From contig JAVCDB010000033.1 in assembly GCA_030765205.1 (NCBI GenBank), forward strand, positions 1-45,701: 45,701 nt of DNA, written 5' to 3'. Origin of the DNA: Candidatus Aadella gelida (GTDB taxonomy: Bacteria; Omnitrophota; Gorgyraeia; Tantalellales; Tantalellaceae). The notes under the pieces are model-generated. The model did not search any database. It had not been told where the DNA came from and was given only the letters and a program-made list of their open reading frames with translations. Numbering within the stretch: position 1 is the first letter of the stretch; each line of letters starts with the position of its first letter. Below are positions 23,294-31,355 of the stretch, one piece after another. Made by a program: the position numbers and the translations under genes.

Positions 23294-23361
23294 GTCGGGA
23301 CTCGTGATCCGGGTCTCGGAAATAATTAGTGAGAGTTGAATAGTAAAATAGAAAGGGATAA

Positions 23362-24504
23362 ATGTTAATACTAGTTATAAATTGTGGGTCATCTTCGGTT
23401 AAATACGATCTTTTTGATATTACAAAAGGGTCCTCGGATATTGCCAGAGGCACTATTGAACGTATTGGTGAAGAAGTGTCTGTTATTAATCATCATTCTG
23501 AAGGCAAAGAGATTAGCGAGGAGATAAATTGTCCGGATCATCATAGCGCTATAGAAAAGATTAGAGATGTTATTACGGATAAAGAAATAGGAGTTCTTTC
23601 AGACGTAAAAGAAGTTCTTGGTGTAGGGCATAGAGTAGTGCACGGCGGAGAAGAATTTAATCAAAGCACACTTATCAATGATGAGGTAATTAAAAGTATA
23701 GAAAAATTCTCTGAACTCGCGCCTCTACATAACCCTCCTTCACTCGAGGGAATACGTGGATGCATGAAGATATTTAACGAAGTTCCTCAAGTAGCAGTGT
23801 TCGATACTGCGTTTCATCAATCGATGGAGGAGCATGTTTTTTCGTACGGAATACCATATGAGATGTATGAGAAATACGGAATAAGGCGTTATGGTTTTCA
23901 TGGTACAAGTCACAGGTATGTGTCCTCAAGAGCCGCCGAAGAGATTGGCAAGCCACTTGAGGAGATCAATCTTATAACCGTACATTTGGGTAACGGCTGC
24001 AGCATTGCGGCAATAAGAAACGGAAAAAGCGTTGATACTTCGATGGGGCTTACTCCGCTTGAAGGTCTTTTGATGGGTACACGGTCCGGGGATATGGATC
24101 CCGCTATTATTCCTTTCATCATGAGTAGAGAAGGGATAGGAGTAGATGAAGTAACGGATATTCTTAATAAAAAAAGCGGACTCCTGGGAATCTCCGGGAT
24201 AAGTAATGATATGAGGGATATTTTAAAGGCCGCTGAAGAAGGTAACAAACGAGCGCACCTTGCATATGACGTTTTTTATTACAGGATAAAAAAATACATT
24301 GGAGCATACACTGCGGTGCTAGGACATGTGGACGCAGTTGTATTCACTGCGGGTATAGGTGAAAATGTCCCGCAAATTAAGGATAGATTGAAAGAAGAGC
24401 TCGGGTTCCTTTCAGGTAATGGAACTAAATTTCTGACCATAGGGACTAATGAGGATCTTTTAATAGCTAAAGATACGTATGAAATAGTTAATAAAAGACC
24501 ATAG
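23362..24504 (+). CDS. ackA: acetate kinase AckA
   Basis: AckA makes ATP and acetate from acetyl phosphate and ADP, the final step of acetate fermentation after Pta. The 380-residue protein is of normal length and has the ASKHA-fold motifs: ILVINCGSSSVKYDLF (N7), GHRVVHGG, VFDTAFHQSM, RYGFHGTSHRYV, LGNGCSIAA, DTSMGLTPLEGLLMGTRSGDMDP and FTAGIGEN. The RBS GAAAGGGAT precedes the ATG. The 68-base gap after pta contains a short CTCGTGAT/TCGG repeat. A heptamer array begins just before its stop codon. Confidence 0.95.
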   Translation: MLILVINCGSSSVKYDLFDITKGSSDIARGTIERIGEEVSVINHHSEGKEISEEINCPDHHSAIEKIRDVITDKEIGVLSDVKEVLGVGHRVVHGGEEFNQSTLINDEVIKSIEKFSELAPLHNPPSLEGIRGCMKIFNEVPQVAVFDTAFHQSMEEHVFSYGIPYEMYEKYGIRRYGFHGTSHRYVSSRAAEEIGKPLEEINLITVHLGNGCSIAAIRNGKSVDTSMGLTPLEGLLMGTRSGDMDPAIIPFIMSREGIGVDEVTDILNKKSGLLGISGISNDMRDILKAAEEGNKRAHLAYDVFYYRIKKYIGAYTAVLGHVDAVVFTAGIGENVPQIKDRLKEELGFLSGNGTKFLTIGTNEDLLIAKDTYEIVNKRP

Positions 24505-24544
24505 ACTATAGACCATTGACTATTGACAGAGATTGACCGATGTG
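24497..24544. repeat. heptamer array with TTGACCGATGTG core, after ackA
   Basis: 7-mers GACCATA, GACTATA, GACCATT, GACTATT (24497-24524), then GACAGAGA and the core TTGACCGATGTG (24533-24544). The array includes the last codons of ackA. It is nearly the same as the copy at 27141-27188. Confidence 0.8.
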
Positions 24545-24588
24545 CAAATTAAACGTAATGGTATAAATCAGATAGTGAATAGAAAGTA

Positions 24589-24749
24589 GTTTAAAGGTTT
24601 AAAAGTTAAAAAGTCAAAAGGTCAAAAGGTCTGAGTATTGACTGATTACCCATCAGGGTATAGCGTAATTCGTGATCAGTTATTTGCCCGATACTATAAG
24701 TTTTTAAAATTGCCAGACTTTTCGACTTTTAGACCTTAGACTTTTAAAC
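24589..24749. repeat. inverted octamer arrays upstream of rpmF
   Basis: Left units of about 8 bases (GGTTTAAA, AGTTAAAA, AGTCAAAA, GGTCAAAA, from 24596) face right units of the complementary type (GACTTTTC, GACTTTTA, GACCTTA, GACTTTTA, 24716-24746). The middle holds TTGACTGATTACCC, a variant of the TTGACCGAT core, and a small TACCC/GGGTA hairpin. No gene is present between ackA and rpmF. Confidence 0.7.
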
Positions 24750-24769
24750 TGAACAAGAAGGAGATAGAG

Positions 24770-24994
24770 ATGTCAAAAGTAAAACACAGACATTCGAAAG
24801 AACGCGGACGGAAAAGAAGAACGCATGATAAAGCAGAAGCACCCGCTCCGTTCAAGTGTTCACAGTGCGGTAAAACAAAAATGGCACATTCGATATGTCC
24901 GCATTGCGGATATTACGGTAAGGTAAAGGTCAAGCACATAGAGACCGCCGAGGAACGTAAGGCCAGAAAAGAAGCTAAAAATAAAAAAGCATAA
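24770..24994 (+). CDS. rpmF: 50S ribosomal protein L32
   Basis: A 74-residue basic ribosomal protein with the zinc-ribbon Cys set C30, C33, C43, C46 (FKCSQCG...ICPHCGYYG) and the RHSKERGRKRR N-terminus. The RBS AAGAAGGAG is strong. It is placed before plsX and fabH, the widespread rpmF-plsX-fabH arrangement that ties ribosome production to lipid synthesis. It is a little longer than many L32 proteins because of a Lys/Ala-rich tail. Confidence 0.95.
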   Translation: MSKVKHRHSKERGRKRRTHDKAEAPAPFKCSQCGKTKMAHSICPHCGYYGKVKVKHIETAEERKARKEAKNKKA

Positions 24995-25033
24995 ATGATC
25001 TCGTAATTTGGTGACTTAATTAAATGTCGAAAA

Positions 25034-25093
25034 GAGGAGACCAGTATCTTTGGACCGGTAACGGGAATTAGAGAAGAGATCTCCTGACGGAGG
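25034..25093 (+). promoter_or_regulatory. possible RBS-sequestering switch in the plsX leader
   Basis: AGGAGA (25035-25040) can pair with TCTCCT (25080-25085). The same CTCC can instead pair with GGAG of the plsX Shine-Dalgarno (25089-25093) across the 4-base loop TGAC. The two pairings exclude each other, which would allow on and off states. A trigger is not visible. Confidence 0.35.
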
Positions 25094-25098
25094 ATATG

Positions 25099-26091
25099 AT
25101 GAAGATCGGGCTGGATGCAATGGGGGGCGATAATGCTCCACGGGACCCTGTTTTGGGTGCGGTGGAAGCTGTGCACGAATATGGTTACGATCTGACCCTT
25201 ATAGGGGACAAGGATATAATAAAAGCGAACCTTAAAGGACTTAATTATCCTGCAGATAAAATAGAGATCGTGCATGCTTCAGAAACCATAGAAATGTACG
25301 AACCGGCAGCTCTTTCGGTCAGGAAGAAGCGTGATTCTTCCGTAGTCATAGGCGCGGACCTTCTGAAAAACGGAAAACTTGACGCTTTTGTAAGTGCAGG
25401 GAATACAGGTGCGGTGGTTTGCGCGGCGACCTTAAGCTTGAGACTTCTCCCGGGAGTTGATAGACCCGGAATAGCCGTGATATTTCCGACTTTAGATAAA
25501 CCCTGTATGGTTATAGATGTAGGAGCGAATATAGACCCTAAACCGCTGCATCTTTTGCAATACGGCATTATGGGAGACGCTTATTCAAAACATATCTTGA
25601 ACAAAAAAAATCCGACAGTAGCTCTTCTCAACATAGGAGAGGAAGAAACTAAAGGTACAGATTTTATTAAAGAAGTTCATCTTATGCTTAGTGAAAGTAA
25701 ACTCAACTTTGTAGGAAATGTCGAACCTAAAGAGGTATACAAGGGGAAAGCAGATGTGGTTGTATGCGACGGGTTTATGGGCAATGTGTTTCTTAAGGTA
25801 ACCGAAGGGTTCGCTGATGCGGCACAGGAACTTTTGAAAAAAGAACTTAGAATGAGCAGCTTGATAACAAAACTCGGGGCGTTTCTTACATTACCCGCGT
25901 TCAGAGGGCTTAAAAGAAAGATAGATGCAGCGGAATACGGCGGAGCGCCTCTTATGGGAGTGGATGGGAGTGTTATAATAGCGCATGGATCATCTAATGC
26001 CAAAGCTATAAAGAATGCTATTCGTGCTGCCGCGGAAAATGTCGATCACAAGGTGAGTGTTCATGTAGTCGAAGAACTACAAAGTTATTAG
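25099..26091 (+). CDS. plsX: phosphate acyltransferase PlsX
   Basis: PlsX makes acyl-phosphate from acyl-ACP, the first committed step to phospholipid with PlsY. The 330-residue protein begins MKIGLDAMGGDNAPRDPVLGAVEA and contains SAGNTGAVVCAATL, DVGANIDPKP, LLNIGEEETKGTD, VVCDGFMGNVFLK and YGGAPLMGVDGSVIIAHGSS, all family marks. Two adjacent ATG codons occur; the second (25099) has the better spacing from GGAGG. It follows rpmF and precedes fabH. Confidence 0.95.
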   Translation: MKIGLDAMGGDNAPRDPVLGAVEAVHEYGYDLTLIGDKDIIKANLKGLNYPADKIEIVHASETIEMYEPAALSVRKKRDSSVVIGADLLKNGKLDAFVSAGNTGAVVCAATLSLRLLPGVDRPGIAVIFPTLDKPCMVIDVGANIDPKPLHLLQYGIMGDAYSKHILNKKNPTVALLNIGEEETKGTDFIKEVHLMLSESKLNFVGNVEPKEVYKGKADVVVCDGFMGNVFLKVTEGFADAAQELLKKELRMSSLITKLGAFLTLPAFRGLKRKIDAAEYGGAPLMGVDGSVIIAHGSSNAKAIKNAIRAAAENVDHKVSVHVVEELQSY

Positions 26092-26101
26092 TTCAGACAA
26101 C

Positions 26102-26132
26102 ACCAGCCATAGGCTGGTCAGCCTTCGGCTGA
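26102..26132. repeat. tandem mini-hairpins between plsX and fabH
   Basis: ACCAGCC-ATA-GGCTGGT (26102-26118) is directly followed by TCAGCC-TTC-GGCTGA (26118-26132). The two stems share similar GC cores. There is no T-run, so this is not a standard terminator; it may stabilise or process the mRNA between the two genes. Confidence 0.55.
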
Positions 26133-26154
26133 GACTAACGAAGAGGATAATAAT

Positions 26155-27135
26155 ATGAAAAAGACCGGTATATTGGGTGTAGGAAAATATCTTCCGGGAA
26201 ATGTTCTTACGAACGCTGATCTTGAGAAGATGGTGGATACTAATGATGAATGGATAGTTACACGTACAGGTATTAAAGAGCGCCGGATAGCTGCAGAGAA
26301 CGAAGCCACAAGTGATATGGCCGCAAAAGCAGCAAAAGCCGCCTTAAAGGATGCAGGGCTCACCGCCCAGGATATAGATCTCATTATAGTTGCTACAATA
26401 ACACCCGATATGTTCTTTCCGTCGACTGCATGTGTTCTTCAGGATAAATTGGGTGCCGGTATGGTGCCGGCTTTTGATATAGCTGTTGCATGTTCAGGTT
26501 TCATTTATGGTTTGGCGATAGCCGATAACTTCATAAAAAGCGGGATGTATAAAAAAGCGCTGGTAGTAGCTGCTGAAAAATTATCCTCAGTTACTGATTG
26601 GGAAGACCGTTCTACTTGTGTGCTTTTCGGTGATGGTGCCGGAGCGGCCGTTCTCGGTGAAGTTGAAAAAGGCGGAATACTGGGAGTTTCGCTTGGTGCG
26701 GACGGAAGCAAAGGAGATCTTTTGCAGCTTCCCGCGGGTGGATCACGTATGCCGGCTTCTATAATGACAGTAGAGAACAAATTACATACGATAAAGATGG
26801 AAGGGAACGTTCTTTTTAAACATGCGGTAAAGATAATGGCGGATGCAGCGAAGAGCGTCACGGAACCTTTAGGACTTAAGGGTGATGATATAGACATTAT
26901 AATTCCTCATCAGGCTAATCTGCGTATACTTAATGCCCTTGCAAAACGTATGGGAGTCGATCCTGAGAAGAAAGTGTACCTGAATATAGAGAGATACGGA
27001 AACATGTCGGCAGCTTCGAGTGCGGTAGCATTGACCGAAGCCGTTGAAGTGGGCAGGATTAAAAAAGGCGACATAATACTCATGGATGCGTTCGGCGGCG
27101 GATTAACGTGGGGCGCGTTGGTTATAGAATGGTGA
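26155..27135 (+). CDS. fabH: 3-oxoacyl-ACP synthase III FabH
   Basis: FabH condenses acetyl-CoA with malonyl-ACP to start fatty-acid synthesis. The 326-residue protein has the catalytic triad C113 (AVACSGF), H250 (PHQAN) and N281 (ERYGNMSAAS), the TDEW-like NDEWIVTRTGI start and the GDGAGAAVL segment. Acetyl-CoA for it is also the substrate of Pta encoded upstream. No strong RBS is visible (GAAGAGGAT). It is followed by a 323-base gap with a heptamer array and copy B of the dispersed element, then fabD. Confidence 0.95.
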   Translation: MKKTGILGVGKYLPGNVLTNADLEKMVDTNDEWIVTRTGIKERRIAAENEATSDMAAKAAKAALKDAGLTAQDIDLIIVATITPDMFFPSTACVLQDKLGAGMVPAFDIAVACSGFIYGLAIADNFIKSGMYKKALVVAAEKLSSVTDWEDRSTCVLFGDGAGAAVLGEVEKGGILGVSLGADGSKGDLLQLPAGGSRMPASIMTVENKLHTIKMEGNVLFKHAVKIMADAAKSVTEPLGLKGDDIDIIIPHQANLRILNALAKRMGVDPEKKVYLNIERYGNMSAASSAVALTEAVEVGRIKKGDIILMDAFGGGLTWGALVIEW

Positions 27136-27140
27136 GTATA

Positions 27141-27188
27141 GACAATAGACTATTGACCATAGACTATTGACAGAGATTGACCGATGTG
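27141..27188. repeat. heptamer array with TTGACCGATGTG core, after fabH
   Basis: 7-mers GACAATA, GACTATT, GACCATA, GACTATT (27141-27168), then GACAGAGA and TTGACCGATGTG (27177-27188). The last two units and the core repeat almost exactly those after ackA. No right-hand complementary array is seen here; instead copy B of the dispersed element follows about 28 bases later. Confidence 0.8.
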
Positions 27189-27215
27189 CGAATTCTCTCC
27201 GTCAGGTTACATAAT

Positions 27216-27449
27216 ACCATGTAAAAAAGAATACAACAGATGCAAGAATACGGGACTTATGCTGCAAGCGTTTTAAGGATAAGAACCCAGAACTAAACAT
27301 CACTTTTTATATAAAATGGTATAACCGCCGGATATTAACAAGCAATAGAGACAAAACGCTTGATGTTACATTAACAAAATCACTACACAATCGCGAATCA
27401 AACGTGGACTGTTATTAACAAAATAATTACACAATCGCGAACCAAAAAT
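27216..27449 (+). repeat. dispersed structured element, copy B
   Basis: It shares with copies A and C the segment GCTGCAAGCGTTTTAAG, arms CAAGCGTTTT (27265-27274) and AAAACGCTTG (27353-27362) 78 bases apart, and the tail ACAATCGCGAATCAAACGTGG. The tail segment occurs twice (27390-27412 and 27430-27447), a local duplication not seen in A or C. It fills the space up to fabD and holds no ORF. Confidence 0.75.
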
Positions 27450-27458
27450 AGGATGTTT

Positions 27459-28430
27459 ATGAAAAAATATGGATTATTATTTCCGGGGCAGGGGTCTCAG
27501 ACGGTTGGTATGGGGAAGGCTTTGTATGAAACTGAGCCAGCGGCTAGATGGGTTTTTGACAAGGCGAATGAGGTTCTGGGAAGAGATATAAAGAAGCTTT
27601 GTTTTGAGGGCCCCGAAGAAGATCTTGCCTCGACAGCTAATAGCCAACCTGCGATATTTACTACAAGTATTGCCACACTTAACGTTTTAGCGGAAAAGAT
27701 CAAAGGTGCTCCGGTGGGGGATGAAGATAGAGAGATATTTTCATCCGAAGATATTGTCCGAATAGGCAGCATTAGTATGGGGCTGAGCCTTGGTGAACCT
27801 ACGGCTCTTGTGGCGTCTGGAGCTATGAGCTTTGAAGAGGGGTTAAGATTTGTAGCTAGTAGGGGACAATATATGGAGGAAGCGTCTCAGAAAAATCCTG
27901 GGAAAATGGCTTCCATAATAGGTCTGGAATTAGACAAAGTAGAAGAAGTATGTAAGGGTGTAGGTTGTCAGGTGGCAAACCTGAACTGTCCCGGACAAGT
28001 GGTTATTTCGGGTCATGCAAGCAGAGTGGAACTTGCCTCAGAACTTGTCAAGAACGAAGGCGCTAAAAGAGCGATAATGCTGAAGGTTAGCGGAGCATTT
28101 CATTCGGAACTTATGTCGGATGCAAAAGAGAAACTTAAGGCCATGTTGGAAACAGTAGTTATGAATGAGCCTAGTATAGAGTTTATAAGTAATGTCGATG
28201 CTGAAGTAACTAAGGATCCCGAGAAGATAAAGAGCAATCTTGCTGATCAGCTTGACAGCAGGACCCTATGGGAAAAGTCCGTGAAGAAAGCTATTTCATT
28301 AGGAATAACAGATTATCTTGAGATAGGCCCGGGAAAAGTTCTTAAGGGTTTATTGAAAAAGATCGATAGTACGCTTACAGTCACTCCTATACATAATTTG
28401 GAAGATATAGACACTCTCTTCGAAGGTTGA
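27459..28430 (+). CDS. fabD: malonyl-CoA:ACP transacylase FabD
   Basis: FabD moves malonyl from CoA to ACP. From the ATG at 27459 the 323-residue protein has the LFPGQGSQ start, catalytic S110, R135 in SRGQYM, and H215 in SGAFHS. The nucleophile motif reads GLSLGE rather than the usual GHSLGE, and there is a ~15-residue insertion just before it (GAPVGDEDREIFSSEDI). The rest of the protein, ending DYLEIGPGKVLKGLLKKI, is normal. AcpP and FabG, which often follow fabD, are not here. A start at 27453 is equally in frame. Confidence 0.9.
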   Translation: MKKYGLLFPGQGSQTVGMGKALYETEPAARWVFDKANEVLGRDIKKLCFEGPEEDLASTANSQPAIFTTSIATLNVLAEKIKGAPVGDEDREIFSSEDIVRIGSISMGLSLGEPTALVASGAMSFEEGLRFVASRGQYMEEASQKNPGKMASIIGLELDKVEEVCKGVGCQVANLNCPGQVVISGHASRVELASELVKNEGAKRAIMLKVSGAFHSELMSDAKEKLKAMLETVVMNEPSIEFISNVDAEVTKDPEKIKSNLADQLDSRTLWEKSVKKAISLGITDYLEIGPGKVLKGLLKKIDSTLTVTPIHNLEDIDTLFEG

Positions 28431-28443
28431 GAAAGTCCCCTCT

Positions 28444-28480
28444 AACAGCAAAATAAGCCTTTTTAGGCCTATTTCCTGTT
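28444..28480 (+). terminator. possible terminator hairpin after fabD
   Basis: AACAG...CTGTT encloses AATAAGCCT and AGGCCTATT with mismatches, giving an imperfect stem of about 14 bp close after the fabD stop codon. The tail CTGTTCTGTTC is only partly U-rich. The following ~190 bases hold a TATACT box near 28575 but no supported gene. Confidence 0.4.
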
Positions 28481-28670
28481 CTGTTCGGTCTCGTTTCCAC
28501 ATGAATGGCCTCAATAAAAGTTAAAGATAAAAAAGTAAGAATTCTTCCTTTCTTATTTCTTAATTGCTATGGTATACTTGTGATGTCTGGAAAAAGGTTA
28601 AAAAGGCGGGAGTCTCTAATAACTTTTAAAAACAGTTTAGTCCTAGAAGAGCAGTACAAAGTGGTGCAAA

Positions 28671-29087
28671 ATGAAGAAAACAATTAAAAAGAAAATAACG
28701 GTGATCTTGGTAATAGCGGTATATTGTTCTACAGCCTTTTCAGAACAATCTGCTTCTGCTGATGCCAAGTTCCTAAGCCGTATAGCCAGAAAGCAGGCTT
28801 CTCTGGTAGAGATGGGGCAGAACTATGATGACATGAGAAAAGCTTTTGGTAATCATATGAAGGAACAAGATATGTCGGAAGAGGTATCTAGGGTTATGGA
28901 AAATGCGGCCTTAATGTCCGATTCAAAGTATACCGAAAGATTAGAACAGAAACTAACGGCTATAATTAAAGATTCAATAAATAGTGCGGACAGCCTGAGT
29001 ATGCTGATGCCTAATCCTGCGCTAATGGGGACAGTAACACCGGAATCTGAAGATAAGTTGGAACGAACGGAAGAAAAACAAATATAA
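28671..29087 (+). CDS. secreted hypothetical protein
   Basis: The family is not recognised. The 138-residue product has a signal peptide (KKTIKKK then a hydrophobic stretch to about residue 22, cleavage near TAFSEQSASA). The mature part is charged and mainly helical, with MENAALMSDSKYTERLEQKL and a Met/Leu/Pro-rich SMLMPNPALMG segment. The RBS is weak. It converges with another small secreted protein of similar character, 22 bases away. Both may be periplasmic and co-regulated, but nothing shows a shared function. Confidence 0.55.
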   Translation: MKKTIKKKITVILVIAVYCSTAFSEQSASADAKFLSRIARKQASLVEMGQNYDDMRKAFGNHMKEQDMSEEVSRVMENAALMSDSKYTERLEQKLTAIIKDSINSADSLSMLMPNPALMGTVTPESEDKLERTEEKQI

Positions 29088-29109
29088 AGAAAGTATATTA
29101 TACCGGGAA

Positions 29110-29595
29110 TTAATTAGTGAGCATAGCGGAATTTTCTGCTATGCTTTTTTTTGCGATTTCGGAGAGTTTTTCAGTATTGGTCTTGGCTAGTATTATTTCT
29201 TCAATGACATCGGGATTAGCGATCTCTTTTAATGCTTCTTCAAGATATTCTATATCGTATTTACATTGATTGTCCATGAACTCTAGCCAGCCATTAAGTA
29301 TCTTCACAGTTTCGGGTTTTGTCTCGCTCTTGGTGGATATGGCTATCATGAGTATACGGAAATAAGCTTCAATAGTGGTAAGGGTGGATGTTTCCATTTC
29401 AAAGATACGTTCTAAAGTTCTAAGATCGGCACCCCTTGTGTTTCTGATCTTATTAGGTATGACATTACCTTGTTCCGTTATAGAGTTTCTTAAAGCGAAG
29501 AATTGTTCGACCTGCTTAAAATCCTCGGAATAAGATAACACTGTCCCGGAGAAAATAAGGGATAACACTATAAAAAATGATACAATAATTTTCAA
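29110..29595 (-). CDS. secreted hypothetical protein
   Basis: The 161-residue product begins with a signal peptide (residues 1-22, ending VLSYSEDF). The mature part is predicted all-helical, with the KPETVKILNGWLEFMDNQCKYDIEYLEEALKEI region resembling a helical bundle. No family is recognised. AGGAGTGGGG precedes the ATG on the minus strand, a good RBS. The 3' end of the gene contains a hairpin with a T-run on the + strand, which would end the facing transcript. Confidence 0.6.
   Translation of the reverse strand: MKIIVSFFIVLSLIFSGTVLSYSEDFKQVEQFFALRNSITEQGNVIPNKIRNTRGADLRTLERIFEMETSTLTTIEAYFRILMIAISTKSETKPETVKILNGWLEFMDNQCKYDIEYLEEALKEIANPDVIEEIILAKTNTEKLSEIAKKSIAENSAMLTN
29120..29152 (+). 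terminator. intrinsic terminator for the facing secreted-protein gene
   Basis: AGCATAGC (29120-29127) pairs with GCTATGCT (29138-29145) with a 10-base loop, followed by eight T. It lies inside the 3' end of the minus-strand gene and acts on + strand transcription. Confidence 0.75.
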
Positions 29596-29773
29596 AACCC
29601 CACTCCTACCATAATGTGTATTATTATAATACGCTCTGATTAATATAATATAGCATATTCCTCACAAAAAACAATACTTTATGAAGGTAGATCGTTTCGC
29701 TTGGGGGTCTTGAGCTGTTTTATGAGATGATGGGAATCTTGTCTGCAGATTTTTAAAAAACAGAATTACATGC

Positions 29774-29789
29774 TATAATACTTATCATG
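29774..29789 (+). promoter_or_regulatory. -10 box implying a leaderless mRNA for the HD-GYP gene
   Basis: A perfect TATAAT (29774-29779) ends 7 bases before the ATG at 29787, so transcription should begin at or within a base of the start codon. There is no RBS. The -35 region (TTTTAA near 29751) is weak. Confidence 0.5.
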
Positions 29790-30923
29790 AAAGACAATAC
29801 AAAAAGCAAAGATGAACTGATCTTAGAGATAAAGCAGCTGAGGGAGCGTGTCGAGGAGCTAAGTAAGGGTTCTTTATTTGAAGAAGCCGAGCAGTATAAG
29901 ACCTTGGGCGAGACTATTTTAGACGGTATTCTAATCATAGATTTTAAAGGCGTGATAATATATTCCAATGAATCTGCAGTTCGTATGTTCGGTTATGAAA
30001 AGGCTGATGATGGTATAGGACTCAACGTTTTTAAATTCTTAGCGCCAGAATACAGGTGGAGAGTAATCAAAGATCTTGTTCGTGTTTTTAGCGGAAACTG
30101 GGGTTTTGTCGCGGTTTATAAAGTTCTGACAAAAGACGGCGACCCTTTCTGGGTGGAAACATTAGGAAGAAAAATAAAGTATCAAGGAAAAGTCGCGGAA
30201 CTTATAATATTGAGAAATGTTACCGAGCGCAGGGAAATGGAAGAGGCTATAGAGAATGCTAAACATGATCTTGAGAAAAAGGTGGAAGAGCGGACAGAAG
30301 AGATAAATAGAACGAATGAGGAATTGCAGCACAGCGTTGAAAAGGTAGAAAAATTATTAAAGGGGGCAATTGACGCTTTGTCTTCGGCGGTTGAAGCTAG
30401 GGACAGGTATACGGCAGGACATCAGGAAAGAGTTGCAAAACTGGCTTGTGCGATCGGCAGAAAAATGGGTCTTCCGGAAGAACAGATAAACGGTTTGTAT
30501 ATGGCGTCTGTAGTGCATGATATCGGTAAGATCCGCGTGCCCGCCGCATTGCTTAGCAAAGAGGGACCTTTGCTAAGGGAAGAGTATGAGATAATATATA
30601 CGCATGCACAGTGCGGGTATGATATATTGAAGACAATAGAGTTTCCTTGGCCGGTAGCGCGTATTGTGCAGCAGCATCACGAAAAGATGGATGGGTCAGG
30701 GTATCCTCTGGGCCTGTCCGGTAAAAATATATTGCTGGAAGCCAGGATATTGGCCGTTGCCGATGTTGTGGAAGCCATATCTTTTCCAAGACCTTACCGA
30801 GAAGCCCTGGGGATAGATTACGCTTTAAGAGAGATATTCGAGAAAAAAGGCAACCTATATGATGTCGATGTAGTTGATGCATGTATATCCCTTTTCAGAG
30901 AAAAAAAGTTTACATTCGATTAA
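29787..30923 (+). CDS. PAS-HD-GYP protein, probable cyclic di-GMP phosphodiesterase
   Basis: A 378-residue cytoplasmic signalling protein: short coiled coil (8-30), PAS domain (about 35-145), coiled coil (150-195) and an HD-GYP domain. The HD-GYP metal and substrate residues are present: HD at 244-245 in VVHDIGKIRVP, H297-H298, and GYP at 305-307 in DGSGYPLGLSG. Such domains usually hydrolyse cyclic di-GMP. A PilZ protein, the usual cyclic di-GMP receptor, is encoded 9.5 kb downstream. It has no signal peptide or membrane helix, so the PAS domain probably senses a cytoplasmic cue. Confidence 0.9.
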   Translation: MKDNTKSKDELILEIKQLRERVEELSKGSLFEEAEQYKTLGETILDGILIIDFKGVIIYSNESAVRMFGYEKADDGIGLNVFKFLAPEYRWRVIKDLVRVFSGNWGFVAVYKVLTKDGDPFWVETLGRKIKYQGKVAELIILRNVTERREMEEAIENAKHDLEKKVEERTEEINRTNEELQHSVEKVEKLLKGAIDALSSAVEARDRYTAGHQERVAKLACAIGRKMGLPEEQINGLYMASVVHDIGKIRVPAALLSKEGPLLREEYEIIYTHAQCGYDILKTIEFPWPVARIVQQHHEKMDGSGYPLGLSGKNILLEARILAVADVVEAISFPRPYREALGIDYALREIFEKKGNLYDVDVVDACISLFREKKFTFD

Positions 30924-30945
30924 ATTTAATAACAGGTAAAAAGGC

Positions 30946-31200
30946 ATGTCTAAAATAAAGCTCGATCTTCATGATATATATAATAAAGGAAAGGCTATCG
31001 AATCTGAACTCAATCGGGTAGTTAATGAAGCCGTTGATAAAGGTATAACTACTATTGAGATCATTCCTGGAAAAGGCAGCGGCCAACTCAAAAAACGTGT
31101 ACTGAGATTTCTTGAACAGAAACATATACGCAAGATGTATCACCGGATGGATAAGGACAGTAAAAACTGGGGTAGGTTGTTTATTTATTTGAGAAAGTGA
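30946..31200 (+). CDS. stand-alone Smr domain protein
   Basis: The 84-residue protein is a single Smr domain: KLDLHDIYNKGKAIESEL at the start and IEIIPGKGSGQLKKRVLRFL, with the family's LDLH and GKGSG marks. Smr domains are nucleases that cut branched DNA in MutS2 or, in recent work, collided-ribosome mRNA. Without partner domains the target cannot be told. It follows the HD-GYP gene by 22 bases with a moderate RBS (AGGTAAAAAGG), so the two are probably co-transcribed. Confidence 0.85.
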   Translation: MSKIKLDLHDIYNKGKAIESELNRVVNEAVDKGITTIEIIPGKGSGQLKKRVLRFLEQKHIRKMYHRMDKDSKNWGRLFIYLRK

Positions 31201-31223
31201 AAAGTTTTTTGAATGCTACGCTT

Positions 31224-31300
31224 TCTCATCCTGAGGAGCGAAGCGACGAAGGATCTGTATAAAGACTTAATTAGAGATCCTTCGCTTTGCTCAGGATGAG
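31224..31300. repeat. GATCCTTCGC-type inverted repeat
   Basis: The arm at 31224-31256 contains CATCCTGAGGAGCGAAGCGA and AAGGATCT. The arm at 31275-31300 reads AGATCCTTCGCTTTGCTCAGGATGAG. Together they form a long imperfect hairpin. Sequences of this kind are common dispersed palindromes in many bacterial genomes. A relative is present in the insert at rpmB (about 18724-18760). Confidence 0.75.
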
Positions 31301-31355
31301 GGGCCGAAAATATCCCGACCCCTCATTTATTTTAAAAAGAAATGAAAGGGAAAAA

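Noticed and set aside
28505-28687. 60-codon + strand ORF between fabD and the secreted hypothetical gene
   Set aside because: No RBS, overlaps the next gene's signal peptide region, and has no recognisable composition or domain.
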